From Udeniomyces pyricola (Eukaryota > Basidiomycota > Tremellomycetes > Cystofilobasidiales > Mrakiaceae), in the NCBI GenBank assembly GCA_039545295.1, contig BCIK01000003.1, forward strand, positions 620,001 to 684,000: a DNA stretch of 64,000 nucleotides. Direction: 5' to 3'. Both the position numbers and the translations under genes were made by a program. How positions within the stretch are numbered: the stretch's first letter is position 1; every line of letters begins with the position of its first letter. The notes under the pieces were generated by a model that was given only the letters and a program-made list of their open reading frames with translations, was not told where the DNA came from and ran no database searches. Below are positions 11,246-22,015 of the stretch, in pieces.

Positions 11246-14200
11246 TCAAAGGTTCCCCGAGTGACTTTTAAGCTCATCCACCGTCCCCAAGATATCGATC
11301 GTATCCTTGACGACGGCCAGATGCAACGGTCTCCTCGCGCGCATACCTACGACCCAAGCCGTCTTAGAGCACGGTCCGCCCGACGCGAGCGGAGCATCAT
11401 ACCTCGCTTGACCAAGATACGACAGATCGACGAGGTTCTCGGTCCAATCCCGAAGAAACCGATGGTGGTGGTGGTCGACGGGGTTTGAACCCAAAGACAC
11501 GTTGGGCAGAGGGGAGGAGGAAAACGTCGAGAAGTGATGGAGGGTAAGGATCGATTTGGGTTGGGTCGGAGCGTTTCGAGGAGATGGAGGAGAAAGCTCG
11601 AGGATGGCGGCAGAAGAGCAAGGAGTAGTGGTAGTAGTAGTAGTAGTGAATGAGTGATTCGCAAGATCGGGAAAGAGAGATGGGAGAGTTGGAAACAAAG
11701 CCAGGTGGGTCGTCGATGAGGCCAGACGAGCGTTAGTCGCATCCGTCGTCGTCGTCGAGAAAGAGCCAGTCATTGGAGTGGAAGTGGCGGATTCGTGAAT
11801 GTTTGCGTTCATAATGGGGACGAAGCTCGCAGCGGTGATGGCCGTGGTGGGATCGAGATCAAAGACGATCGGGGCTTGCATCGAGGATTCAGCCGAGACA
11901 AGGTAAACGTGAAGCAGTCGAGAGTGTTGAGGTACGACTCGCGCGAGAAACGTGTTCCAACCTATTTAGGAAAGAAAAAGAAACATAAAGCATGAGAAAA
12001 GAAGACCCTAGCAGAGATGCAAGTCACAGTGTGCTTGTATCGCGTCCGAGACGCTAAGCAAAAACACAAGGAGAAAACGCAATCGAAGCACGCCCGATCG
12101 ACACTCACAATCTACTTCTTCCGGTTGGAATTGCCCCACTCTCGTGAGGACAATCCGCCACTCAACCTCTTGCCTCTTGAGAACGGCATCAACGACCAGC
12201 CAAATTTTTCCTATCACCCAATCCCAGTCGACGCCTTCGCCCGCCATCTTCCAAACGGCCACTTCGAGCTCCTGACCATGCTCGTCCACCACGACGGCCA
12301 CGAGCCAGCCTGTGCTCGAAACATCGTAGGCAATATGGAGCATCGTCAGGTCATCAAGCCGGTTGAGTGAAGGGGGCGGCCATGCAAGATCAAACGCCGC
12401 CTTGGGTGAAGATCTTCGAGCGAGCGTCACCGCTGGCTGGCGAGTAGCCGTAAACCTCGGAATCGAGTCCTCCTCCGGGAAAAGAGGACGTGGCACAAGT
12501 CGTTCGACAGGCCGATGAAGTCGGTCATAAATATCGAGGACAAAGGTGGGAAGAAGCGACTCTCGGTCGAACGCCGAGGGCGTCGAGTCGTATACGAAGG
12601 AGGATGGTACGATTTGGAATGTCGGAGGTGGACAGGATGGGGAGCGCGGATGATCGGCAAAGTCCGGAAGCTGCGAGGCAAGGGACCGAAGGTCGGTCGG
12701 ACCGAGAGGCGAGACAACGTAGAAGACGAGATGAATCGATTCGGAGAAGAGTTTATCCAGGATAGGGTCTACAAGCATACAGAAGCAGAGAGGCCTGTCA
12801 GATAAACCCTCAAGAAGGAGTCGATAGATGGGACTGTCTGGCGACCGGAGCGAAGCGATACCTACCAAGATATTCGCTCAGCTTCGAGAGCTCAACCGCA
12901 AGCAAGCCACCTTCCACGCCGTGCGACGAGCTAGGCACATGCTTTCCGAGTCCATGAGCCTGTTGTTGAGAAGAAAAAGAAAAATTACCCTCGCGTCAGA
13001 TTCCGGACTGCCAAAGGTATAGGTGAAGACAAGGTGTTGTTAAACTCTCACCTCATACGCGGCTCCTACATTAGTCAGCCATGATCGTACGGCATCCTCA
13101 GTCCCAACCTCCCTTGGTTCGTACAGTACAAACGCCAGTATGTCTTTGGCGCCTGCCGCTGGTCCAAGCCCGAGCGTCTTCCAAAAGGGCAGGGCTGTCG
13201 AGGAAAGTTTCACGATGGAACCGCTGAGTCCGACCGAGAAAGGAGCCGGTTGGACAGTGACGCTCACAGGCGCAGTTGATGAGGATACGAGAGCGTCTAG
13301 GAGCAAAGACGCATAAGTCCCGGTCAACGTAAAGTCCTAACATCACTCGAAAAGAAGGTCGAGAGCATAGTCTCGTGGAACGTTGTGTGGGTGGTTCAGA
13401 GGTTGCTTACCTGAGCAGGAGAGGAACTTGTCAAGGGCCCCAGATGGAGTAGAATCAGAGATGACTGATAACAGATGCCGAATCCGACCTTGCTCAATGG
13501 CGGCAGTCGCTGTGAGACAAGAGAAGAAGAGATACTCATCAGATCATCACAAACACGATCCAAGATGGCACAAGCTCAGAGCATAGCAAATGACTCACTG
13601 TTCAGGGGTTCCGTATGGCAAACAGTTTCAAGAAGTCGCTGCCTTAGGACCGGATTTACCATCATCTCGCCCGCCAAAAATCGGCCAACGGTTTGGAGTT
13701 CGTTGCAAACTTGCTGCTCGTGAGCAAAAGGTGAGATAGGCGTCGTCGGGTATAGCGGACCCAGAGGGGTGGATGGTACGTGTTTGCTTGATAAGTGGGC
13801 CGGTCTGTACGATCGGGGCTCCAAAGGTAAGCTTAGTTGATGGAAGGCTGTTTCAATGGCTGCTGCGAGGAACGACTGGGCTTCGCCATCGAGGGAGATT
13901 GAGAGATTCTTTGGCTTAGACACAGGGAGATCGGAATGAGAGTGTGAAGGGGATATGATGTCCAGGTCATCTTCCAGTGGGGGTGTTCGCGGACTGAAAG
14001 CGGACGATCGAGGTGGCTGAACGGCCGTCCGGGTTGATTTTCGATGGGACCGTTTGAGTCGAAGGATGACGGAGACTTTAGGGTCGGACAAGAGAGCATA
14101 CGCGTCTTGGAGTAAGTGCAGTCGATTGAGGGAAGGCAAGGAGCTTGATGCAGCGGGAGGATGGAAGCGAGGGAGAGGTCGATGGAAACGCTTGATTGAG

Positions 14201-16866
14201 GAAGCCTCGCCAGCCGGTGCCGAGGCTTTTAGTCGCTTCCAGTTATCACCAGACGAGGATGGCAGAGAAAACGATTGACTCTTTGGAAGCTGGACCCGAG
14301 AGAACTTCCCCGTACGATAGTTCTCGCGCTGAGTCTCGGCCAATTGCTCGTCGAACTCAAGAGCCTCATAGCCTGGAGGCACGTCGATGAGGTTAAGAGA
14401 GTCAAGCGAGCGACTTGGAGGACTGTAGTCGATCCCAGACAAAGGGTCTAGGAGAGATGGATGAGGAGTTTGGTCGAGAATGACGTGAGGGGAAGGGTCG
14501 GTGGAGGCTGGTCCAATAAAGATGGGTGAGGTCGAGTGGCGAAATTGGGGAGAGGTTTCGATGTCCATGGGCCCAGAGGGCGAAAGATGATGATCGAGCG
14601 CCGGAAAGGGTGAAGTAGACGGAGCACCTCCAGCGTGGTTGGGTAGCGGGTCAAGTGGCAGTAGAAACGCGGGCGAAGTGGAAGTGTCCATGGGCGAAAA
14701 TACAAACGGCTCGTGCATAGTTGTGCTCTCAGCAAGCCCAAAATCGTTTGTTGCCATCGGAGATGCATCAAAAGAGAAAGAGGCCGTGAGATCGGCTAGA
14801 GGAGCCGCTGTTGAGGCCGAGTTGAAGAAGTCAAAATCGTCGTCCGTGACGGCGTCAGCGCCCCACTGGGGCTCGGTCGCCGTCCAGTCGAAAGAGGGAG
14901 TGTGTTGAAGAGGGTGATGATGGCTCATTGAGACATCATCTAAAAGAGGGTCTGCGATATAATTGGAGGGCGGATTTGACGATGGACGGGAGGTGCGAGA
15001 TGGCAGGTGAAGAGAGGGAGGTGCCGGCGGCTCAAGCTCGATGGTTGTCGCTGGAGGTGATGGAGAGCCCCATAGATCGGATCCCGAGTGAGAGGAAGGC
15101 GAAGCCTCGATAGCGTTAGCTGTCGGAGCGAGTGGAGGGTTCATTAGAGGTGCCGTCGACTGATTGCTTCTCTCACGTTCACGCTCCCGTTCCTCCTCTG
15201 CCCTCTCCCGTTCCTTCTCGCGCTCTCGGTTGACGGTCTCGAGATATTCGAGCGCCGCATCGGCCGTTGTTCCGTCAAGGTTGATGGCTACAGGCGGTGG
15301 GAGTGGCAGTGGTAAATGCAAAGAGGGTCTTTGGAGGACCGAAGGCCTTGCATGGTTGCGAGAGGATTCGGAAAGATCTGGTAGACCCAACAGACACGTG
15401 CAAGAATTACCCCAGGTTAGAATCGCGCCATGAAGAGCCAAACGTGAGATTACGACTGAAAAATATCAACGAACCAGACATGAGTAGTCTCCTGGGCCAA
15501 ACCATCAACGATCCCGGCCCTTCGTCATCTCCTTCCTTGAGACGACAGAGCACCCAGCCCTCATCCTTCAAGTCAGGCCATGTTCCAGAGGCTTGGAGGA
15601 GGGTTCGAAACCGGTCGGCATCTTGCTTTCCGATTGGCTCGTTCGGTTCAAGCGAGCGAATGTAGACAGCTTGATGACCAATTGGAAGGAGTACCACAGA
15701 TGAGTTGGGGTCAAGCGTATCCGGAAGAGGGACGAGTGGTATCCGGGAGAGGTGAGGCGTGACGAGGATGAACTGAGGGAGGCAAGAGATGGTGAGATCG
15801 AGTCGAGTCGAATGACTGAATAGGCGTGTGACGTTCAGATTAGTGATTGCAAAACGGAGTGTTTTTTTTTTGTGTGTGTGGGATTCCTTATTGAAGGGAA
15901 TGGTAAGAAGATGAGAACAAGGGAATATATCTTACCTGCGAATCGATTGCCAGTCGCTTCCCCATTTGCCCTCGTTCGTGCCCGATGAGTCCTTCAAAAA
16001 GATGAGAGCATCTCCCCGTCGAGCAACAGCGGAGCTACAGCTCGTCACCATTCGAGAGACGACTCGTGCCCGTACGGCTCGCGTAAAAGCCCGATAGACC
16101 TTAACGAGATGAGGAGCTGGACGCAATGGTGAGGACGGCGACAGCGGCGGGGCGGTCGGCGGAATCTTGAAGATCTCGCTCGTCTTGAACGTGCCAGAAT
16201 CGATTTCTATCGAGTTCAAGAGATACATATCAACGAAATGGACATAATGGATGATTGACAATCCTCGAGCTATTTCGTTGCACGTCCAATCGTTGGCAGC
16301 GGCTGAGTCTTCTACGCACCTTGTATCTCATCCGGAAGCGGAGCCGTCCACGACGCGTCGGACGCGAGTGCCGTGCCGGCAAGAGCAAAAAGCCATAGCT
16401 CTCCCCGAGACGTGTCGGGACTTTGGGATTTGGTATCAAGCGGTTGAGAGCTCGTGGAGACATTGAACTGGGTCGGTTTTTCGCATGCTGGTATGGGCAG
16501 GATCGTCGAAAGGACGCATGCCGACAGCCAATCGCCTGGGCGAGACGGATGTGAGCCTCTCGCGTCGAAGCCGTCCTGCCAACGCGCCATCACACCTGCC
16601 TGAAACTCTTGTAGGACCGTCGACGATGGCCGGATCGTCTGTACAAGGTCCGAAGGCGCGTCCTGATGTGTCGAGGTCGCGTCTGGGCCGACTAAGACTG
16701 TAGAAGGATTCGGCGTGGTTGCTGGTGCTGATGCTGATGAGATTCCGGCTGCCGCGGATGGTCCCGGCTGGGCCAGTGGAGGACGCAGTCGACATCGTTT
16801 CCAGTTGACAAAGCAGCCATGGGGGAGAGGAATCGTCGAGTAGAGGACAGATTCCGTGGTGGACAT
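11246..16866 (-). CDS. MED13: Mediator complex subunit 13 (CDK8 kinase module)
   Basis: Nine minus-strand exons join in phase to 1604 residues: 16866-16320, 16269-15936, 15815-15475, 15377-13599, 13509-13411, 13296-13052, 12959-12866, 12768-12109 and 11961-11246. The N-terminal part contains GELWLFALAGTAL and a FILVTPHL/RIPLVPLP segment typical of the Med13 N-domain. The middle is long, Ser/Pro-rich and disordered, with an alternating Glu/Arg stretch. The C-terminal part has ALPFWKTLGLGPAAGAKDI, then LHIAYDVSSTGWLVAVVVD and THLALFPTLPSLF, the most conserved Med13 blocks. Med13 links the Cdk8-cyclin C-Med12 module to core Mediator in the nucleus and modulates RNA polymerase II initiation. The exon 3/4 join (donor GTTCGT) and the exon 5/6 join are the least certain, although phase and product agree. 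The 3' neighbour is the convergent glycosyltransferase gene. Confidence 0.88.
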
Positions 16867-18016
16867 GATGAGGAATGAAGAAGTAAGGATGCCAGTGTTG
16901 GGGATGGGGACAGAAAAGAATGGGCGAGGGGACGAAATCAATGGGGAAGTGAGGAGGGATGTAGAGAGGGGGCGAGGTGCCGGGTTGAAGCTTGAAGGCG
17001 AAGAGGGATCGGAGGTCGAGATAGCGAGCTGGTTCGCTTAGCGGTATAGGTGGGCAGAGCGGTCTCGGAAAGGAGACCTCTAGGGGATATACCGAAGGAC
17101 AAAGGAAGTCGAGACAAAGCCTGGACGAGTATAAGTCGATTGATGGAATCGGATACTTACTTAATTAGCGGGAAGGGGGGTTTACAAGGGGAAGGCCGAT
17201 CGAGAGGAGCGTCGAGACTTGCGGAGAGGGACGCCTTACCGGCCTCACCCCAGCAGCTGCAGCTGCAGCTGCTATCTATATACTACTACAATGCAAGCAG
17301 CGCGCGCGCTGACAGGTGCCAGTCCGACAGATTGGACGTCAGACCACAGTGAAAATTATTCATACAGTATATGCGCATGATGGATCAATCTCAGATATAC
17401 ATATGCAATACGCCACATCTGTGTACTACAAGATCACTCGTGAATCGGTCTTCAGGCCAGTACCAGTACTCTAGCCTCGACCGGATCAGTCCATCGATCT
17501 CATATATACCGGCATGCATATGTAAACGTAATACTGTGCAGCACGGAACGACGCGCACCTTGCAGATTGCACGTTGCCCGATAAACCTCATAACGTATAT
17601 ACACAGCGTGATACAAATCCCTCATGGTCAAACAAGCCAGTCGTAACAACGTCCACGTTATCATGCAACCAATTCAGAGTCGAGGTCACATTACGAACTT
17701 GCTGCCTGGGCCGGCTACTCGCATGGAGATTGGAAAAGAGAGGGACGACATGGATCAGTAGATGACTTTCACAGAGACCAATGCTTGACCAAAGTTCAAA
17801 GAACGCACAGGTCGATGCCTACCACGGCCGTCTTGATTTAAGGCTGAAGGATGTGGGCCGTCTACGCTCTGTTGTTGAGCGCTTCCTCGTTCTCCCCCAG
17901 CTCGCTCTGCTCTTCCACTAGACGCGTCGATTCGTCGCGTCAAACCATACGCGCGATGAAAGAACCTGAACTCGACGTGTCAACCTGAGCTCCCTTTCCT
18001 GCCTGCCCGGACTCTC
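16867..18016. promoter_or_regulatory. MED13 upstream region
   Basis: This 1.15 kb lies between the MED13 start and the 3' end of DAD4. Open frames are short and lack family character. The notable content is two perfect palindromes near 17252-17310 and a relatively AT-rich stretch from about 17345 to 17560. I checked for tRNA-like arms and found none convincing. Confidence 0.5.
17252..17273. repeat. 22-bp perfect palindrome of AGCTGC units
   Basis: The sequence at 17252-17273 equals its own reverse complement and consists of overlapping CAGCTG and CTGCAG words. A second perfect palindrome (AGCGCGCGCGCT) lies at 17299-17310. Both are about 400 bases upstream of the MED13 start. CAGCTG is an E-box for bHLH proteins, but slippage of a short triplet repeat would give the same pattern. 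Confidence 0.8.
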
Positions 18017-18572
18017 TCAGCCCGTCCTGGAGCCGGTCTTGTCTCGATGACCGGCACTGCTGCTAACGCTGCCGCCGACCCGCGTCGCGTTGAGCGCGTT
18101 GGGGTCCTTGGCGGCCGTAGTGGTGGCCGAGTGTTGGATTCGGTCGATCGTGTAGGCAACGTTTCGGTTGTAGTTTTCAAAGAGGCGAGAAGCAATGACG
18201 ATATCTTGAGTCGATGGCGAGTTGATGATTTCCTAGGTCGTCGGCCGGTTGGAGGGAAGGGCAGGCGTGACACAAGATGGACAACGAAGGAAGGGGAAGA
18301 AGACAGAAAGGCAGATGAGCAGCCGTTTATGACGCGTCTTGGTCGATGGAACGCATCCTGTCGCGCCCTATATCGGATAGATCGACTGAAGAACCTGGAC
18401 CTAATTGATGTTGGGTTGATGAGGAGCTAAGTGGAATTCCTGGTAGAGATATGCGAAAGCAGCCTACCTCGAGGTGAAAGCCGAGCTCGCGGACGGCTTC
18501 GTTGCACTTGTCGACGTTCTTGATGATTCTGGCGAGGAGGAGGCTCTGTCTCTCGAGATGTGGGTTCTCCAT
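18017..18572 (-). CDS. DAD4: DASH/Dam1 kinetochore complex subunit Dad4
   Basis: Two exons, 18572-18468 and 18232-18017, join at phase 0 to 106 residues. The N-terminus MENPHLERQSLLLARIIKNV is nearly diagnostic for Dad4, and the next segment, NEAVRELGFHLEEIINSPST, continues the coiled coil. Exon 2 gives IVIASRLFENYNRNVAYTI, the conserved middle of the family. The last 40 residues or so are Ala/Ser/Gly/Arg-rich and not conserved, making the protein longer than the 72-residue yeast subunit. Dad4 is part of the heterodecameric ring that couples kinetochores to microtubule plus ends. The first in-frame ATG gives the conserved N-terminus, which fixes the start. The gene is divergent from the Nudix gene, with only about 340 bases between starts. 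Confidence 0.93.
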
Positions 18573-18910
18573 GTGTGATGAGATGAGTGGTTGGACGGGG
18601 ATAGGAGGGAACGGTGTGTGTGTGTGTGTGTGTGGGTGGGAGGAGTGAGATTGATGTGGGGCAAGAGGACGGATGCAAGTTCCAACGACACGACAGGTTG
18701 AATGATAGGCAGACAGACGACGGGCGGCTGGCTGGCTGGCTGGCTGGCTAGCTAGCTGGCTGATGAGTCTGAGTACTGAGTGTGGCTTTGTCGTGTCTGA
18801 ACGGATCGCGCGTTGGGAGCTTTCTCTTCCGATCAATTCCAGATCCACCTCAGTTTCCCCAACCCATCTTCCTACTACCACTCGCCCTGCCTGTTCTCGT
18901 CGCTCCACTA
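18573..18910. promoter_or_regulatory. Divergent promoter, DAD4 / Nudix gene, with microsatellites
   Basis: About 340 bases separate the two opposed start codons. The region carries a GT dinucleotide run at about 18614-18633 and a GGCT/GCTA tetranucleotide run at about 18725-18758. The pyrimidine-rich part from 18840 onwards looks like the Nudix-gene leader. Confidence 0.6.
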
Positions 18911-21431
18911 ATGGCTTCCTTTGATCCCATCACATCTACTCTCAACCCCAATATCGTCCGAAATCGCGCACGAAACACCAGTCATACCAGTCCGTCGAAT
19001 TCCTCGGCTCATCCCTCAAACGCGTCGTCGTCTCGACGGTTTCCCCCGCTCATCTCTTCTTCCCTTCCATTCATTCATTCATTCATTCATTCATTCTTGC
19101 ATCCTTTCCCCAATCACCCTCTTTTCCCCTCCCCCGATCCCGCCGTCCAGACCTCCCACAAGACCTCGACCACCTCCAGGCTGCTCTCCAACATATTCGC
19201 TCCCATCCACCCCGTCAAATCGCCTCACCGCCCACCCAAAAAGGCCGTGCGAGCGTAGCCATCTGTATCAGACTCGTTCCTTCCTCCCCAACGACTGACG
19301 ACGTGACCGAGGATGGAGACGATCTGCCCAAGACAATCGAACAGTTCTTTGCTCAAGAGTGGGTCAATCAACCAGGCGTCCAAGCCGAGGTACTCTACAT
19401 CCGACGGGCCAAACGGGCAAGCGATCGGTTAGTCCCAACGCGTCACCTCGTTGGTTGGGGCAAGTCAGCTTTCAGCTCGAGACGGTAAGGAGCTTCCGGA
19501 AGCTAACGCTCCCTTCTTCCCTGCCCTCCTCGCTTTGCGTCCTGCAAATCTTCACAGATGGTCCTCTCAACTTGCATTCCCGGGCGGTCGAACGGTATGC
19601 AAACGATTCAAGCCGATTCGCGATTCTGGTCCAATCAGGATGACCTCTCTCATCATCACCGCTCACATCCGCTCGTTTGGACCGCTCAACTACAGAATCC
19701 AGAAGACGATAGTGCACTCTTTACCGCTCTGAGAGAGACGTGGGAGGAAGTCGGCATCGATCTCGCCGAGCAAAACTGGTTGAACATCGGTCAACTCGGT
19801 GCGGACTCCGATCAATCTGCTATGAGGTTTGGGTAATCAACAAGAGGCCGAAACTGATGTCCCTTTGTCGTGCATCACGCATGTTTATGCCCTACAGATG
19901 ATCGGGAAATCACAACATCCCTAGGAAAGCGTCTACTCATGGTTTTGACTCCTTTCGGTCCGTACCTCCGCAGATTGACCCTTGTGAATACAGACACAAA
20001 ACGCTGACTGACGGCCTGCCTTTGCCTCTTATCATCGCTCTCTAGTCTTCCTTCAGACCTCTCGAACCTCGCCGGCCCCCGAACTAGATGGATCCGAGGT
20101 CGCCACTATGCATTGGATTCCACTAGAGATGCTCAAACCGCAAGCGTCCAATCTCTCATCCATCTCCATCTCGCTCGCCCCGCGCCTCTCGCCCCGCAAC
20201 GTTCTCATCCGACGATTCATCCATCTCTTTGTGGGCTCCATGCGTTTCACTGCCATCTCGCTTCCCGATGAGCCCACAGCGATTGCCGAGGGCTACGAGA
20301 AGGGGAGCGATCTCCCCGAGGTCGAAGCGGGTGGAGACCACCCGAATTGGTTGAGTCTCGCTTTTGGACAAAAGAGTGTACCTGGATTAAGACTCTGGGG
20401 ACTCACTCTCGGTATGACGCTCGATCTCATCTCTTTGCTCAACCTGCCGACTTCGGCTCCGACATCAAGCGCTATCACTTCATCGTCTGCTCTCTCGACT
20501 GAACCCTCGCCTCTTTCAGCCTCTCCCATCCCATCGCCACTTCCCTCGCCATCCACTGGCTCGGATCGACCACCTCCCGTTATGGTTTCCTCATCATTCG
20601 TTGAGGACAGTTTCCCAGGAGGCTATCCCAGGCCAACTGACGCCGCTGGAGTGAAGAGTGGTATGGGTCGCAGGGCAAGTCTGGGAGGCATGAGCCGGTC
20701 CGGTCGCAAAGTCTCGTCATCGTCATCGAAGCGTACAGCCACTACCCAAGGCGAGGATCCTTCGTCACTCAAACTTCCCGGAAGGAGTCTCAACGCCGGA
20801 ACGGTCTCTGTTCTTCCGACGTTTACGTTTGCCGACGTCAACTTCTTTGTTTGGTGCGTATGACCGTACCTTTGGCAGGTTAGCCCCCTTTGACGCCGGT
20901 TCTGGTGGAAACTGAATAGACTTTTCGATTGTGTATATGTCCTGTGGCGTATAGGGTGTTTGGAAGGCGATACCGATCAATCATTCGGGCTTGGGACGAG
21001 AGCGTCGATCATCCTAGTGCAGCCGATAAGAGGTAAGCTTTTGCTCTGATTGCTCCCAAGCAAGCCATCATCGACTCTTCCCTATCCAATCTCGCTTGCG
21101 AACTGAAACCAAACGGTGTCATCTTGTTTTTTTTTCTTCTTCTCATTTGTATACAGGATCAACTGGTCCGGAGCTTCGCTCTCGGCGTTTTATTCTTCAG
21201 TTCGAAAGGCTCTCCTCTGTGCGATCCTGTGAGTCTTCGGTTCTTTCTCCCCCCCCCCCTTTCTCGGATTGGTCCAGCCATTTCTTGCCCTAACATCTCC
21301 AATGGCTCACCTGGATTTGAACAATCGATTGCTTATTCGTTTTTTTTTTTTTCAGCGTGCGTGCGTTCTCGACCCTTTTCGGCGTAGCGGCCCTCCTGTG
21401 GTGGATCTACTCGCGTTCGCAAATGATTTGA
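18911..21431 (+). CDS. Nudix hydrolase, CoA-diphosphatase type, with C-terminal membrane anchor
   Basis: Nine exons, 18911-18989, 19151-19427, 19558-19594, 19696-19798, 19898-19957, 20046-20853, 20955-21032, 21157-21228 and 21356-21431, join in phase to 529 residues. After GRASVAICIRLVP comes WSSQLAFPGGRT, and across a splice site NPEDDSALFTALRETWEEVG. This has the spacing of the NUDT7/NUDT8-type Nudix box, with RE and EE catalytic residues. Proteins of this type cleave CoA and acyl-CoA to phosphopantetheine and 3',5'-ADP. Unusual are a long Ser/Pro-rich insertion coded around 20440-20790 and a final hydrophobic stretch (FSTLFGVAALLWWIYS) ending a few residues before the stop, which suggests a tail anchor. 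The first exon join (donor GTCCGT, 161-base intron) is the least certain. Substrate is inferred from family only. Confidence 0.8.
19068..19096 (+). repeat. ATTC tetranucleotide repeat in the first intron
   Basis: About seven ATTC units in tandem. In the gene model they fall in intron 1 of the Nudix gene (18990-19150). If that intron were not removed, they would code an Ile/His/Ser/Phe repeat. Confidence 0.8.
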
Positions 21432-22015
21432 GTTGAGAATAGTTCTTGACTACTACTATCAGTACTGTTGGGGAGGTGGATGGACGGTCGTCGTTGTGTT
21501 GCTCTCATTATACGTGATGGCGACACGGTAAGGAGATCTATAGAGTAGTTGTATTTCTTTGATGGTAGAAATGGTGATCCATTTGTTTCTCTTTTCGATG
21601 AGCGAAAGAGGGTTCAAGTTTGTCTTATGAGCGGGCTGATGAATGAGGGTGCCGCATGAAAGATGATGGATGGATGGCTGGCTGTGTCAGGAAGTGAGTG
21701 GTGCATGATCGAATACTGCAAGACATAGCTGTAAGGAAGTTAATCCAAGGGGGAAGGAATTAAAAAAAAAAAAAAAAGCTGGTAAAGAAGCTCTTTTTTT
21801 GTTGCTCCGATTTGCCCGAGGTCAGGTGTTTTCTTCTTCCTTGCAAGTGTTTGTTTGCTCCCCTTCCCCTCCCCCCTCCCCTCCCTTCCTTTCTTCCTTC
21901 CTTCCTCTGATTCCCCCGTCGTTCTCTCGCCACATCCACCATCTTCACCCTGAGCCACTCACCCGTCCCATCACGAGCACGTCTACTGTGATCTCGGGGA
22001 TCATCGCCGCCATCC
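21432..22015. other. Intergenic region downstream of the Nudix gene
   Basis: It holds the Nudix 3' flank and the promoter of the next gene. There is a poly-A run at about 21761-21777 and a C/T-rich stretch (about 21850-21915) typical of leaders in this genome. No gene, RNA or mobile element was seen. Confidence 0.5.

Noticed and set aside
10716..11277. Minus-strand frames with hydrophobic Leu/Phe runs after MED13
   Set aside because: They arise from purine-rich plus-strand sequence; no conserved segment, and MED13 already ends in its expected C-terminal region.
15456..15474. A 19-base intron in MED13 (GTTCGT to TTTTTCAG)
   Set aside because: Too short to splice. The same donor with the acceptor ending at 15378 gives an 89-base intron and keeps phase.
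17340..17780. Possible tRNA or small RNA gene upstream of MED13
   Set aside because: No B-box-like GGTTCGANTCC and no paired cloverleaf arms could be found by eye.
19068..19096. ATTC repeat as coding sequence of the Nudix protein
   Set aside because: A phased intron 18990-19150 removes it and gives a frame that leads directly to the conserved core.
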